DNA of 64,000 nt from Collinsella sp. TM09-10AT (GCF_003436275.1 NZ_QSOP01000003.1:109114-173113); one strand, 5' to 3'. Counted from the first letter of the stretch, positions 24,136 to 33,876 are shown. Made by a program: numbers and translations. Notes: generated from the sequence alone by a model not told the origin.

Positions 24136-25332
24136 TTAGGCGACAGGCTTTGCGCGGTGTATGGCCGGGAATAGCACCGTGATAGCGAGAATGACACCCA
24201 CGACGGCAATCGCCCCGCCCGCACAACCGATCCAGGCGATGCCGGGACCCGACACCACGGCGCCGCCGACCGCGGTGCCCGTGCCGATACCGAGGTTAAA
24301 CAGGCCCGAGAAGATCGACATGGCGACGGCCGACGAGTCTGCCGGCGTGTACTTGATGAGCTCGGCCTGGAACGCCACGTTAAAGGCCGTGGAGCAGCAG
24401 CCCCATAGCGCGCAGACGGCAAGCACTGCTACGAGCGACGATGCGACCGGACCCACGAGCAGCAGAGCCACCGGCACGCCGGAGAGCGTGATAGCCAAGA
24501 ACGGGAAGCGATGCCCATCGAACAGGCGGCCAAACAGCCAGCTTCCGAGCAGACCAGAACAGCCAAACGCCGTCAGCGTCATGGTAATAGCGCTTGCGTC
24601 GACGTGCGCGACCTGCGCCAGGAACGGCTCGATATAGCTGTAACCCGCATAATAGCCGGTCGCCATAAAGACCGTGACCGCGTAGAGCGCTATCAGGAAC
24701 GGGTTCTTGAGCAGCTCGGGCAGCTGTTTGACGGTAAAGCGCTCGCCCGCCGGCATGGCCGGGAGCACCGCGGCCTGGTAGACAACCGCGACAGCCGAGA
24801 GGGCCCCGACCACGGCGAATGTCATGCGCCAGCCCACGGCCAGTCCGATGGCGCGGCCGATCGGCAGGCCAAAGATCTGCGCGATGGACGAGCCCGTGGC
24901 AATCATGCTGATGGCGAGCGCCCCGTGGCGGGTATCGACCAGGCGCGAGGCCATAATCGAGGCGACCGACCAGAACACGGCATGCGCGCAGGCGACCACC
25001 AGGCGCGCGCAGACCAAAATAGGATAGGTGGGCGCCACGGCGGACAGGAACTGGCCCAGCGAAAACACGGCAAGCACGCCCAACAGCATCCGTTTGAACT
25101 CAAAACGTGAGGCAAACACCATGAGCGGCAGCGACAGCAGCATGACGCCCCAAGCATAGACCGAGATCATGATGCCTGCCTGGGCCTCGGTGAGCGAGAA
25201 CGATGCGGCAATATCAATCAGAAGGCCAATGGGCATGAATTCCGACGTGTTGAATACGAACGCGCAACAGGCGAGCCCGATAAGCGGGAGCCACTGCCTG
25301 AGCGTGATGCCGTCTTGCCTTGCCTGAGTCAT
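24136..25332 (-). CDS. MFS transporter, sugar/drug efflux (SotB/AraJ-like)
   Basis: 398 residues from ATG 25332 (GAGAGG upstream); the in-frame ATG at 25422 lies within the preceding terminator and promoter region. Twelve hydrophobic segments are readable. FNTSEFMPIGLLIDIA after the first segment is typical of SotB/AraJ-type proton-driven exporters, and MISVYAWGVMLLSLPLMVFASRFEFKR holds the first cytoplasmic loop motif. Substrate is unknown; relatives export arabinose, IPTG or purine analogues. A TATAAT -10 (minus strand, 25369-25374) suggests its own promoter. Confidence 0.85.
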   Translation of the reverse strand: MTQARQDGITLRQWLPLIGLACCAFVFNTSEFMPIGLLIDIAASFSLTEAQAGIMISVYAWGVMLLSLPLMVFASRFEFKRMLLGVLAVFSLGQFLSAVAPTYPILVCARLVVACAHAVFWSVASIMASRLVDTRHGALAISMIATGSSIAQIFGLPIGRAIGLAVGWRMTFAVVGALSAVAVVYQAAVLPAMPAGERFTVKQLPELLKNPFLIALYAVTVFMATGYYAGYSYIEPFLAQVAHVDASAITMTLTAFGCSGLLGSWLFGRLFDGHRFPFLAITLSGVPVALLLVGPVASSLVAVLAVCALWGCCSTAFNVAFQAELIKYTPADSSAVAMSIFSGLFNLGIGTGTAVGGAVVSGPGIAWIGCAGGAIAVVGVILAITVLFPAIHRAKPVA

Positions 25333-25380
25333 ACAAAGAACCTCTCCGATTCGTTTTGAGCGGGGGCGATTATATAGCAA

Positions 25381-25415
25381 CGGCCCCGCATCCGTCAGCA
25401 ACAGATGCGAGGCCG
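25381..25415 (-). terminator. Hairpin after feoB
   Basis: CGGCCCCGCATC (25381-25392) / GATGCGAGGCCG (25404-25415), 12-bp stem with one mismatch. The T-run is weak, so efficiency is uncertain; the MFS -10 box lies just beyond it. Confidence 0.5.
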
Positions 25416-25456
25416 AAATCAACTCGATGCGCAGAGGTTACGCCATCAATAAATAG

Positions 25457-27817
25457 CTAAGCCAACCCCAGCAATATACCCGCCGAATGCACGACAAACG
25501 CGACAATCCAGGCGACTGCCACCTGAAACGCGAACACGGCAACGGCATAGCGCGCGCCCAGCTCGCTCTTGACGGCGCCGATGGACGCCACGCAGGGCGG
25601 GTACAGCAGCGTAAAGACCAGGAACACGTAAGCGGTAAACGGCGAAAACATGGTTGACAGCACCGCGGGCGACGTTGCGCCCAAAAGCACCGTGAGGGTC
25701 GAAATGACGCTCTCCTTGGCGATAAGTCCGGTGACGAGCGCCGTCGAGGCGCGCCAGTCGCCGAAGCCGAGCGGCGCCAGCAGCGGAGCGATAATGCTGC
25801 CCAGACCGGCAAGCAGACTCTGCGACTGATCGGCGACCACATTAAAGCGGATGTCGAACGTCTGAAGGAACCAAATGACCACCGTAGCGGCAAAGATAAT
25901 GGTGAAGGCCTTGGTGATGAAGTCCTTGGCCTTATCCCATGCCAGCATCACCGTCGTCTTAACGCTCGGCAGGCGGTAATTGGGGAGCTCCATGATAAAC
26001 GGCACCGGGTCGCCCTTAAATGCCGTGCGGTTGAGCACCAAAGCCGCTATGCATCCGACCGTAATGCCAATCAGATAGAGCGAGACCATGGCGGGAACTG
26101 TCGCCTGCGAGAAAAACGCCCCGCACAGCAGACCGTAGACCGGCAACTTGGCCGAACAGCTCATGAACGGCGTGAGCATGACCGTCATCTTGCGGTCGTG
26201 CTCGGATGGGAGCGTACGGGTCGACATGATAGCCGGCACGGTGCAGCCAAAACCGACGAGCATGGGCACAAAGCTGCGGCCCGACAGGCCAAAGCGACGC
26301 AATACCTTATCCATGACAAAGGCCACGCGCGCCATGTAGCCCGAGTCTTCCAGAATGGAGAGGAACAAGAAGAGCACGACGATGATCGGCAGGAAGGTCA
26401 GCACGCTGCCCACGCCCGTGAGAACACCGTCGACGGCCAGCGAGCGCACCACGTCGTTGGTGCCGAACGCCTTGAGACCCGCATCGGTCGAGGCGATGAT
26501 GGCAGCGATGCCGTCCTCCATAAGTCCCTGCAACGCCGCGCCGATCACGCCAAACGTCAGCCAAAAGACGAGGCCCATGATCACCAGGAACGCCGGAATG
26601 GCTGTGTAACGACCTGTCAGGATGCGGTCAATCTTGACGGAGCGCACGTGCTCGCGGCTCTCGTGCGGCTTTACGACGCAGCGCCCGCACACGTGGCCGA
26701 TAAAGCCGAAGCGCATGTCGGCCAGCGCAGATAGACGGTCGGTGCCGGCCTCGCCCTCCATCTGGGTAATGATGTGCTCGATGGCGTCAAGCTCGTTGCG
26801 ATCCAGATGAAGTGCCTCGGTCACCAGCTCGTCGCCCTCAACCAGCTTGGTCGCCGCAAAACGCACGGGAATGTGCGCCGTCGCGGCATGGTCCTCGATC
26901 AGGTTGGCAATGCCGTGGATGCAGCGATGCAGTGCACCGCCGTCTGGACCATCGGGCGCACAGAAGTCCAGGCGACCGGGGCGCTCACGGAACCGCGCCA
27001 CGTGCAAGGCATGATCCACCAGCTCGCCGATACCCTCGTTGCGGGCAGCGCTAATGGGGACAACGGGCACGCCCAACAGGCTCTCGAGCAGGTTGACGTC
27101 CACGGCGCCGCCGTTGGCCGTCACCTCGTCCATCATGTTGAGCGCGATGACCATGGGACGATCGAGCTCCATAAGCTGCAGCGTCAGGTACAGGTTACGC
27201 TCGATGTTGGTGGCGTCGATGATGTCGATGATGGCGTCGGGGTCTTCGTCCAAGATGAATTGGCGGCTGACGATTTCTTCGCCCGTGTACGGCGACAACG
27301 AGTAAATACCGGGCAAGTCGGTAACGCTCGCCTCGGGGTGGTTACGGATAGTGCCGTCCTTGCGGTCGACCGTCACGCCGGGAAAGTTACCGACATGCTG
27401 GTTGGAGCCCGTCAGCTGGTTGAATAACGTGGTCTTGCCGCAGTTTTGGTTGCCGGCGAGGGCAAAGTGCAGCGGCGCGCCCTCGGGCACGGCCGTCTTT
27501 GCCGCACGGGGCGAATACGTCCCCTCGCCCAGGGCCGGATGCTCCGTCGTGCCGATTGCAGCGTTAGCGCGCGGACCCGTATCGGTGTCGTGAATACCCA
27601 CAAGCTCGATGCGAGCGGCATCGTCCTTGCGCAGTGTCAACTCGTAGCCACGCAGGCGGATCTCGAGCGGGTCGCCCATGGGGGCGCACTTCATCATGGT
27701 GACTTCGGTGCCCGGCGTTAGGCCCATGTCCAAAATATGCTGTCGGAGTGCCTGATCGTCCGATGCCACCGATGCGACAACGGCGTCCTTTCCAATCTCG
27801 AGTGTATCGAGCTTCAC
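25457..27817 (-). CDS. feoB: Ferrous iron transporter, FeoA-FeoB fusion
   Basis: 786 residues. Residues 1-75 form a FeoA-like SH3 domain (LRQHILDMGLTPGTEVTMMKCAPMGDPLEIRLRGYELTLRKDDA), joined by a linker to the FeoB G domain with the G1 loop GNQNCGKT (122-129; most FeoB have GNPNxGKT), switch FPGVTVDRKDG and DLPGIYSLSPYTGEE. The membrane part contains the paired Gate motifs, e.g. GCTVPAIMSTRTLPSEHDRK and PPCVASIGAVKSE. It imports Fe2+ across the cytoplasmic membrane. GTG start at 27817 with AAGGATGA upstream. The upstream gap holds GGTTAGCC and GGTTAACC, which might belong to a metal-regulator site. Confidence 0.93.
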   Translation of the reverse strand: MKLDTLEIGKDAVVASVASDDQALRQHILDMGLTPGTEVTMMKCAPMGDPLEIRLRGYELTLRKDDAARIELVGIHDTDTGPRANAAIGTTEHPALGEGTYSPRAAKTAVPEGAPLHFALAGNQNCGKTTLFNQLTGSNQHVGNFPGVTVDRKDGTIRNHPEASVTDLPGIYSLSPYTGEEIVSRQFILDEDPDAIIDIIDATNIERNLYLTLQLMELDRPMVIALNMMDEVTANGGAVDVNLLESLLGVPVVPISAARNEGIGELVDHALHVARFRERPGRLDFCAPDGPDGGALHRCIHGIANLIEDHAATAHIPVRFAATKLVEGDELVTEALHLDRNELDAIEHIITQMEGEAGTDRLSALADMRFGFIGHVCGRCVVKPHESREHVRSVKIDRILTGRYTAIPAFLVIMGLVFWLTFGVIGAALQGLMEDGIAAIIASTDAGLKAFGTNDVVRSLAVDGVLTGVGSVLTFLPIIVVLFLFLSILEDSGYMARVAFVMDKVLRRFGLSGRSFVPMLVGFGCTVPAIMSTRTLPSEHDRKMTVMLTPFMSCSAKLPVYGLLCGAFFSQATVPAMVSLYLIGITVGCIAALVLNRTAFKGDPVPFIMELPNYRLPSVKTTVMLAWDKAKDFITKAFTIIFAATVVIWFLQTFDIRFNVVADQSQSLLAGLGSIIAPLLAPLGFGDWRASTALVTGLIAKESVISTLTVLLGATSPAVLSTMFSPFTAYVFLVFTLLYPPCVASIGAVKSELGARYAVAVFAFQVAVAWIVAFVVHSAGILLGLA

Positions 27818-27938
27818 GCGCTCATCCTTTCGTTAGACGCGGTTAACCGTTTACCGGGGCTAACCAACTCGTAACGACAAATGATAGCGCTCTGAACTAT
27901 TTTATAAAGTCAAATACCGATGTTTACCTGCGCAAACT

Positions 27939-28259
27939 TTATGCGGTGCGCCCCGAAAGCTCTTTGCGCATACCGCTCAGCGAGATCGAAATGGAACCCG
28001 ACCGCGCGGTAGCAGTGAGTCGATCACCCTCAACCGACCCCGTGCATGTAAAGGGCGCCTTGCCCATCAAGACGTGGGAGATAGTACCCGAGAGCTCAAA
28101 GAAATCGCCCTCAGCGCGGGCACCCGAGAGAGCGATATTGAGACCCCTGACGTTTAGTACTGCCCTGAGCGCGCCGTTCACCCCATGTGAAAACGTCACC
28201 TCGCCGCGTTTGCTCCCCACCGGCGTCTGGGCCAAAACCACATACGTACCCTCAAGCAT
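27939..28259 (-). CDS. Small hypothetical beta-rich protein
   Basis: 106 residues from ATG 28259, with GAGGAGGAGCC directly upstream; a longer frame to 28349 has no ribosome site. I do not recognise it. The sequence alternates short beta-like stretches: GTYVVLAQTPVGSKRGEVTFSHG, GALRAVLNVRGLNIALSG, GDFFELSGTISHVLMGKAPFTCTGSVEGDRLTATARSGSISISLSG. This suggests one compact beta-barrel that might bind a small ligand. It lies 47 bases downstream of the esterase gene and is probably co-transcribed with it. Confidence 0.65.
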   Translation of the reverse strand: MLEGTYVVLAQTPVGSKRGEVTFSHGVNGALRAVLNVRGLNIALSGARAEGDFFELSGTISHVLMGKAPFTCTGSVEGDRLTATARSGSISISLSGMRKELSGRTA

Positions 28260-28306
28260 GGCTCCTCCTCTAAGCAGACTTTTTGAAACGGGCAAGTAGT
28301 CTACTT

Positions 28307-29206
28307 TTACATATGGCGCTCCAGGAAGCGGAAGGCCAGGCGGATCCAAGGACGGACTGCCACTTGCTTGTCCTCGTTGTCGACCGCGGTATTGGCGTTG
28401 CCGAGCGAAAGGCCGTGGCCACCCTGGTCAAAGACGTGCATCTCGCATGCGACCCCTTCCTCGGCCATGCGCTGCGCAAACGGATAGACCTGCGCAATCG
28501 GCGCCGTCTTGTCGTCCGAAACGCCCCACACAAAGGTCGGGGGCATCTGGCGCGAAACGTGCGTGGTAGGGCAAATGTCGGCCAGGTGCTCATCGGTCGC
28601 CTCGCCGCCCGTCACCATCGACAGATAGTCGTTGAGCAAATCGCGCCCCGTCTTGCCACCCGTCTTGGGCACGCGCAGGTCGATGCGCGGGTCGCGCGTC
28701 TGCATATCGCGCACATAGGCAAGGTCGAGCAACGGATAGCCCAGCACCACGGCGTCGGGACGAATATCCTCCGGACGAGCCCCGGCAAGGCCCGCGAAAG
28801 GTCCGGTCTTCCACTGCGTTGCCAACGAGGCGCAGATCATGCCGCCCGCCGAGAAACCCACGATGCACACGCGCTTGGGATCGACATGCCACTCGTCGGC
28901 GTTGGCGCGCACGGTAGCGACCATCTTGGCGAGGTCCGCCTGCGGGTGCGGAAAGCTCACGTCGCCCGTGGCGCTCGTCACATAGTTGAGCACAAAGGCC
29001 TGGTAGCCGCGGTCCAAAAACGCAAACGCCACCGGGTCCTGCTCGTGCGGAGCGATATGCGTAAACCCGCCTCCGCCGCAGATGATCACCGCGGGGCGGC
29101 GGCCATTGGGCTTGTCGGGCAGCGGCTCGGCACCCAGATACGTAAACGTCGCCGGATAATCCTCGGTCGGCTCCTCGCCCCACAGCGCATGGTTCTCAAT
29201 AATCAT
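28307..29206 (-). CDS. Alpha/beta hydrolase (acetyl-esterase / xylan-esterase-like)
   Basis: 299 residues from ATG 29206, preceded by GGGGGGAG. The frame stays open for another 320 codons across crr, but that part is antisense to a real gene. Catalytic Ser lies in GFSAGG, Asp is likely in VSDDKTAP, and His in GGHGLSLG. IICGGGGFTHIAPHEQDPVAFAF is the oxyanion region of acetyl-esterase-like hydrolases. No signal peptide, so cytoplasmic. Probable role: removing acetyl groups from imported oligosaccharides or similar small esters. Confidence 0.85.
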   Translation of the reverse strand: MIIENHALWGEEPTEDYPATFTYLGAEPLPDKPNGRRPAVIICGGGGFTHIAPHEQDPVAFAFLDRGYQAFVLNYVTSATGDVSFPHPQADLAKMVATVRANADEWHVDPKRVCIVGFSAGGMICASLATQWKTGPFAGLAGARPEDIRPDAVVLGYPLLDLAYVRDMQTRDPRIDLRVPKTGGKTGRDLLNDYLSMVTGGEATDEHLADICPTTHVSRQMPPTFVWGVSDDKTAPIAQVYPFAQRMAEEGVACEMHVFDQGGHGLSLGNANTAVDNEDKQVAVRPWIRLAFRFLERHM

Positions 29207-29380
29207 AGGTGCTCCCCCCGTGCGATTCGTGCGCACTCGTTTTTCGCACCTTAGCGTACCCCACTTGAGCCCGCGGCGCAGAAACACCCCCGCAATAAGT
29301 TGGCCTTCAACTGATATATCACAAAATCGCTGTTCAGAGGTATCGTTGGACAGCGTAAAATAGGAGCGCTGACCGTGCTG

Positions 29381-29403
29381 GGAAACACGTACGAAACGTT
29401 TCC
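29381..29403. promoter_or_regulatory. Possible operator upstream of crr
   Basis: GGAAAC (29381-29386) and GTTTCC (29398-29403) are inverted around an ACGT/CGTACG-rich centre, like a LacI/GalR-type operator. It lies 50 bases before crr. A second imperfect inverted pair, CGCTGTTC / GGACAGCG, is at about 29331-29355. Confidence 0.35.
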
Positions 29404-29452
29404 GGCAAACCACACGCGTGCAACATGCGCGCCTGATACGTTGGAGGCATCT

Positions 29453-30016
29453 ATGGGTCTGCTCGATTCGCTCAAGTCCACGTTCACTTCGTCGGGCGAG
29501 GCGTCCGTTCCGCCCGCAGCAAGCTTCGCCACCCGCGAAGGCGTCATCTACGCTCCTGTCAACGGCGTGCTCGTCAATCTGGGTGAGGTTCCCGACGAGA
29601 CCATCGCCTCGGGCATGCTCGGCCAGGGCTACGGCATCGAGCCCATTACCGGCACCATTTACGCCCCCGCTAACGGCCGTATCGGCGCCACCACCGTCAC
29701 CAACCACTCCATCGGCATGATCACCGAGGACGGTCTTCGCGTGTTCATCCATGTTGGCCTGGGCACCGTGGAAATGAACGGCAAGGGTTTTGCCCGCTTT
29801 GTCGAGATGGGTGACACGGTCAAGGCCGGCCAGCCGCTCATCAGCTTCGATCGCGAGGCCATCAAGGCCGCCGGCCACGAGGACATCGTGACCGTCATCA
29901 TCTCCGAGCTCGATCGTCTTAAGAGCATCGACCATGTCGGCGAGTCCGGAACGCTTATCGGCGGCAACCCGCTCGTCAAGCTGGGCGACCCGCTGCTGGT
30001 AGCCAAGACCAAGTAG
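29453..30016 (+). CDS. crr: PTS glucose-family EIIA component
   Basis: 187 residues from ATG 29453 with TTGGAGG 7 bases upstream. After a short amphipathic N-terminus comes the EIIA-Glc fold: YAPVNGVLVNLGEVPDETIASGMLGQGYGIEP, then NHSIGMI with His85 and FIHVGLGTVEMNGKGF with His100, the phosphorylated residue. FVEMGDTVKAGQPLISFD completes the domain. It accepts phosphate from HPr and passes it to EIIB domains that lack their own EIIA; the only EIIBC in the window, at 48.8 kb, is one of these. Confidence 0.93.
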   Translation: MGLLDSLKSTFTSSGEASVPPAASFATREGVIYAPVNGVLVNLGEVPDETIASGMLGQGYGIEPITGTIYAPANGRIGATTVTNHSIGMITEDGLRVFIHVGLGTVEMNGKGFARFVEMGDTVKAGQPLISFDREAIKAAGHEDIVTVIISELDRLKSIDHVGESGTLIGGNPLVKLGDPLLVAKTK

Positions 30017-30050
30017 CCAGGCCCCGCGCCACACAGCCAAAAGGCAACAC

Positions 30051-30090
30051 GAAAAGCGCCCACGAGCATTTGCCGTGGGCGCTTTTCGTT
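30051..30090 (+). terminator. Terminator after crr
   Basis: Perfect 14-bp stem GAAAAGCGCCCACG (30051-30064) / CGTGGGCGCTTTTC (30074-30087), followed by GTTTG. Confidence 0.85.
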
Positions 30091-30196
30091 TGAAAAACCA
30101 TCCCGCCAATGCCTTATCTGTATAGCCCAAATGAGCCGAGCTGCTAGAATATCGAACTGTATGGATAACTATCATTCAACCGTTATGGGAGGATAC

Positions 30197-31600
30197 GTGA
30201 ACCGCACCAAAATCGCGCAGCTTTACGCCGATGCCGAGTCGCTTGGCGGCCAGACCGTCACCGTCGCCGGCTGGGTCAAGTCCATCCGCGACATGAAGAA
30301 CTTTGGCTTTGTTACGCTCAACGACGGCAGCTGCTTCCGCGACCTGCAGGTCGTCATGAACCGCGAGGCACTCGACAACTACGACGAGATCGCCCATCAA
30401 AACGTCTCGGCCGCACTCATTTGCACCGGCACCGTCAAGCTGACCCCCGATGCGCCCCAACCTTTCGAGCTTTCTGCCACCTCCATCGAGGTCGAGGGCG
30501 TCAGCGCCCCGGATTACCCGCTGCAGAAGAAGCGCGCAACCGTCGAGTTCCTGCGCACCCAGCAGCACCTGCGCCCGCGCACTAACCTGTTCCGCGCCGT
30601 GTTCCGCATCCGCTCTGTCGCGGCTGCCGCCATCCACCGCTTCTTCCAGGAGCAAGGCTTTGTCTACGTCAACACCCCCATCATCACCACGAGTGACTGC
30701 GAGGGTGCCGGCGAGATGTTCCGCGTGACCACGCTTGACCCCAAAAACCCGCCCCTCACCGAGTCCGGCGAGGTCGACTGGAGCCAGGACTTCTTTGGCA
30801 AGCACGCGAGCCTTACCGTGTCCGGCCAGCTCAATGCCGAGAACTTTGCCATGGCCTTTGGCGACGTGTACACCTTTGGCCCCACCTTCCGCGCCGAAAA
30901 CTCCAACACCACGCGCCACGCCGCCGAGTTTTGGATGATCGAGCCCGAGATGGCCTTTGCCGACCTGAACGACTACATGGATAACGCCGAGGCCATGCTC
31001 AAGTACGTCCTTAAGGACGTTATGGCCACCTGCCCCGACGAGCTCAATATGCTCAACAAGTTTGTGGACAAGGGCCTGATCGAGCGCCTGGACCATGTGG
31101 CAAACTCCGACTTTGCCCGCGTTACCTACACCGAGGCTGTCGAAATCCTGGAGCAGGCAGTCGCTGCTGGCCACCAGTTTGATTACCCCGTCAGCTGGGG
31201 CATCGACCTGCAGACCGAGCACGAGCGCTTCCTGACCGAGGAGCACTTTAAGCGACCGACTTTTGTGACCGACTACCCGGCCGAGATCAAGGCGTTCTAC
31301 ATGCGCATGAACGAGGACGGCAAGACCGTCGCCGCCGCCGACTGCCTGGTGCCGGGCATCGGCGAGATTATCGGCGGCTCCCAGCGCGAGGAGCGCCTGG
31401 ATCTGCTCGAGGCCCGCATCAAGGATCTGGGTATGAATCCCGAGCAGTACAAGTACTACCTTGACCTGCGCCGCTACGGTTCCTGCAAGCACGCCGGCTA
31501 CGGTCTGGGCTTCGAGCGCTTGGTCATGTATCTGACCGGTGTGGGCAACATCCGCGACGTCCTGCCGCACCCGCGCACCGTGGGCAACGCCGACTTCTAA
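30197..31600 (+). CDS. asnS: Asparaginyl-tRNA synthetase
   Basis: 467 residues, normal length. Starts with GTG at 30197 ([10 protein letters not shown]) behind GGGAGG; an in-frame ATG at 30185 overlaps that box. The N-terminal OB fold ([25 protein letters not shown]) binds the anticodon, and the class II core shows motif 2 ([24 protein letters not shown]) and motif 3 ([15 protein letters not shown]). The DNA-level [14 protein letters not shown] ending is specific for AsnRS rather than AspRS. Own terminator follows. Confidence 0.96.
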   Translation: MNRTKIAQLYADAESLGGQTVTVAGWVKSIRDMKNFGFVTLNDGSCFRDLQVVMNREALDNYDEIAHQNVSAALICTGTVKLTPDAPQPFELSATSIEVEGVSAPDYPLQKKRATVEFLRTQQHLRPRTNLFRAVFRIRSVAAAAIHRFFQEQGFVYVNTPIITTSDCEGAGEMFRVTTLDPKNPPLTESGEVDWSQDFFGKHASLTVSGQLNAENFAMAFGDVYTFGPTFRAENSNTTRHAAEFWMIEPEMAFADLNDYMDNAEAMLKYVLKDVMATCPDELNMLNKFVDKGLIERLDHVANSDFARVTYTEAVEILEQAVAAGHQFDYPVSWGIDLQTEHERFLTEEHFKRPTFVTDYPAEIKAFYMRMNEDGKTVAAADCLVPGIGEIIGGSQREERLDLLEARIKDLGMNPEQYKYYLDLRRYGSCKHAGYGLGFERLVMYLTGVGNIRDVLPHPRTVGNADF

Positions 31601-31640
31601 TCGCCACAGCGCCACCAAACGCGTTCCAGCGCATCACGCC

Positions 31641-31673
31641 AGCGCCTCTCGGCAAGCCGAGGGGCGCTTTTTT
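31641..31673 (+). terminator. Terminator after asnS
   Basis: AGCGCCTCTCGG (31641-31652) / CCGAGGGGCGCT (31657-31668), one G-T pair, four-base loop, then TTTTTT. Confidence 0.88.
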
Positions 31674-31849
31674 CAACAGCATCCGTCAAGCTTTTGGCAA
31701 GTTTTTGGTCAGTTGGGCAGGGCTGTTGAAAACTCGACCCGCCGCTTGCCGACGGCTACCGACCGCCCAGGGCGTCCTGCGCCCCTGGGAAAGCCCCTCG
31801 TCCTAGGCTCCATACCGTCGCCACCCAAAACGGAAAGGACGTGGGCGCC

Positions 31850-32635
31850 ATGACCGAAACCGCTGTTGAAACTTACGAGACCACGACGAGGGGCGCCGCC
31901 TCGATGGCAGCCTATCGCGCCGTTCGCATCCTGCAACTATTGAGCGAAAACACCGGTGAGGACAAGGCCATGCTTTCCGATGAGTTGATCCGGCGCCTCG
32001 CCCATCCCGACGACCCCGCCCGCATGCCCATCTCGGCGGCGCGGCGCAGCATCTACACCGCCATCTCCGCACTTCGCCATGCTGGATACGAAATTGAGTA
32101 CAAGCGCGGCGTGGGGTATCGGCTCTTGACCCGTCCGCTCACCGACGAAGAAATCATCCGACTCCACGGCATGGTCATGCGCAACCGCTCTACGCCCATC
32201 GCCATTCGAAAAAGCATGGCGCAGCACCTGGTCGCCATGGCGAGTGCCGACGTTCGCGGCTACCTCGATGCACCCGAGCCTGCTCCAAGCGCAGGCGGCA
32301 AATCCACCAAGGCCACACGCACGCCCGTCAAGCGCATCGATGCCTGCGAGCTCATCGAGCAGGCCATCGACCACGGAACCACGGTGAGTTCTGATATTTC
32401 GAGTGTCACGGCACGCGGAGAGGTCGAAGTGGCGCGGATGACACTCCGGCCCTTTGCCATCAAGCAACGAGACGGCATCTCGTATTTGCTGGGAACGGTC
32501 TATGACGCGCGAGGCGCCGACGACACGCTGCGTACCGTTGAGATCGGCCGCATGAGAAACGTCACCACACGTCTCCTTGACGGCAAGAAGCTCTTCGCCG
32601 TCCTGGACGAGGACGATGCCTCCTCCGCCGCATAA
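31850..32635 (+). CDS. WYL-domain transcriptional regulator
   Basis: 261 residues. N-terminal winged helix-turn-helix at about 20-90 (AARRSIYTAISALRHAGYEIEYKRGVGYRLL), similar to DeoR/HTH_11 regulators. The C-terminal half holds a degenerate WYL-like domain: VARMTLRPFAIKQRDGISYLLGTVYD and RTVEIGRMRNV. ATG 31850 is chosen for its 10-base spacing from AAAGGA; GTG at 31841 is too close. The ligand and target are unknown. It lies upstream of, and in the same direction as, the ABC importer at 32.8 kb, but a promoter-like site separates them. Confidence 0.7.
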   Translation: MTETAVETYETTTRGAASMAAYRAVRILQLLSENTGEDKAMLSDELIRRLAHPDDPARMPISAARRSIYTAISALRHAGYEIEYKRGVGYRLLTRPLTDEEIIRLHGMVMRNRSTPIAIRKSMAQHLVAMASADVRGYLDAPEPAPSAGGKSTKATRTPVKRIDACELIEQAIDHGTTVSSDISSVTARGEVEVARMTLRPFAIKQRDGISYLLGTVYDARGADDTLRTVEIGRMRNVTTRLLDGKKLFAVLDEDDASSAA

Positions 32636-32704
32636 GACCCTCCGCCGCCCATTCGACTACCCGTACCGCCCATCCGATTCTGTATTAAAAAACCCGCCAG
32701 GCTG

Positions 32705-32732
32705 TTGTAAAAATGGACATCAGCGCTACTAT
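32705..32732 (+). promoter_or_regulatory. Candidate promoter of the ABC importer
   Basis: TTGTAA, 16-base spacer, TACTAT, about 60 bases before the binding-protein ATG. No T-box-like leader or other riboswitch is visible in the gap. Confidence 0.4.
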
Positions 32733-32795
32733 AGTTCCACTTGCACTTTGTCCCAGTGCAGTGTTTCCAGCCATTTTTATACTGGGGGTAATGAT

Positions 32796-33776
32796 ATGAA
32801 GGACATCACCATCAGCCGCAGGAGCCTTCTGGTCTCCGCCGGTCTGCTCGCGCTCGCCCCGCTCGCCGGATGCGGCGGCAACTCTGGTTCCGGCTCTGCT
32901 GCCGCCGGTTCCGACTACACCATCGGCGTTCTGCAACTCACCGAGCACTCCGCACTCGATGCCGCCAACGACGGCTTTGTCAAGGCCATCAAGGAGAGCG
33001 GCCTTAAGGTCAAGATCGACCAGAAGAACGCCCAGAACGACCAGTCCACGTGTAAGTCCATTGCCGACAAGTTTGTGGGCGACAACGTCAACCTGATTTA
33101 TGCCATCGCCACGCCCGCCGCGCAGGCTGCCGCCGGTGCCACGGCCGATATCCCCATCGTGGGCTGCGCCATCACCGACTACGCCGCCTCCGGCCTGGTC
33201 CAGGACAACGACAAGCCCGGCACCAACGTCACGGGCGCCTCCGACCTCACCCCGGTCGCCGAGCAGCTCGAGATGATGCAGAAGGTCCTGCCCGACGTTA
33301 AGAAGGTCGGCTTGCTCTACTGCACCGCTGAGTCCAACTCCGACGTCCAGATCAAGGCCGCCAAGAAGGAACTCGACAAGCTGGGCCTCGAGTACACCGA
33401 TTTCACCGTCTCGAGCTCCAACGAGATTCAGTCCGTCGTCGAGTCCGCCGTGGGCAAGGTCGACGCGCTGTACTCCCCCACCGACAACACGATTGCCGCG
33501 GGTGCCTCGCAGGTGGGCCAGATCTGCAAGGAGAATAAGCTCCCCTTCGTGACCGGCGAGGAGGGTATGTGCATGGCCGGCGGCCTGTTCACCCTCTCCA
33601 TCAACTATAAGGACCTGGGCTACGCCGCGGGCGAGATGGCCGTTAAGATCCTGAAGGGCGAGGCCAAGCCCGAGGATATGCCGATCAAGCACCTCTCGAG
33701 CAAGGACCTGGTCGTCGTCAAGAACGACGAGACGGCCGAGGCCCTGGGCATCGACCTTTCCGCTCTGGACGAGTAG
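32796..33776 (+). CDS. ABC transporter substrate-binding lipoprotein (TrpX-like family)
   Basis: 326 residues. Signal peptide with Arg-Arg (SRRSLLVSAGLLALAPLAGC) and lipobox LAGC, so attached to the outer face of the membrane. The rest is a two-lobe periplasmic-binding fold of the ABC_sub_bind type: YTIGVLQLTEHSALDAANDGF, NLIYAIATPAAQAA, GTNVTGASDLTPVAEQLEMM, VDALYSPTDNTIAAG. Relatives (TrpX) bind aromatic amino acids in Firmicutes; the substrate here is not proved. GGGGGT precedes ATG 32796. Followed by permease and ATPase genes. Confidence 0.85.
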   Translation: MKDITISRRSLLVSAGLLALAPLAGCGGNSGSGSAAAGSDYTIGVLQLTEHSALDAANDGFVKAIKESGLKVKIDQKNAQNDQSTCKSIADKFVGDNVNLIYAIATPAAQAAAGATADIPIVGCAITDYAASGLVQDNDKPGTNVTGASDLTPVAEQLEMMQKVLPDVKKVGLLYCTAESNSDVQIKAAKKELDKLGLEYTDFTVSSSNEIQSVVESAVGKVDALYSPTDNTIAAGASQVGQICKENKLPFVTGEEGMCMAGGLFTLSINYKDLGYAAGEMAVKILKGEAKPEDMPIKHLSSKDLVVVKNDETAEALGIDLSALDE

Positions 33777-33847
33777 CGCCATGCGCGGTAACGCGTCTAG
33801 GGCCCGCACGCGCGCCACAGCCGCGTTATTCAATATCTGAGTCCTTG

Positions 33848-33876
33848 GGGCGAACGCTAAAGACCGGCGTTCGCCC
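33848..33876 (+). terminator. Hairpin between binding protein and permease genes
   Basis: Perfect 10-bp stem GGGCGAACGC (33848-33857) / GCGTTCGCCC (33867-33876), with only a weak T tail. In ABC operons such a hairpin often limits read-through so that more binding protein than permease is made. Confidence 0.5.

Noticed and set aside
29207..30175. N-terminal extension of the esterase frame, antisense to crr
   Set aside because: crr is a clear EIIA gene on the plus strand, and the esterase has a good ribosome-binding site at 29206.
32636..32795. T-box or tryptophan leader in front of the TrpX-like importer
   Set aside because: The gap is too short and shows no T-box sequence or antiterminator; only a promoter-like pair is visible.
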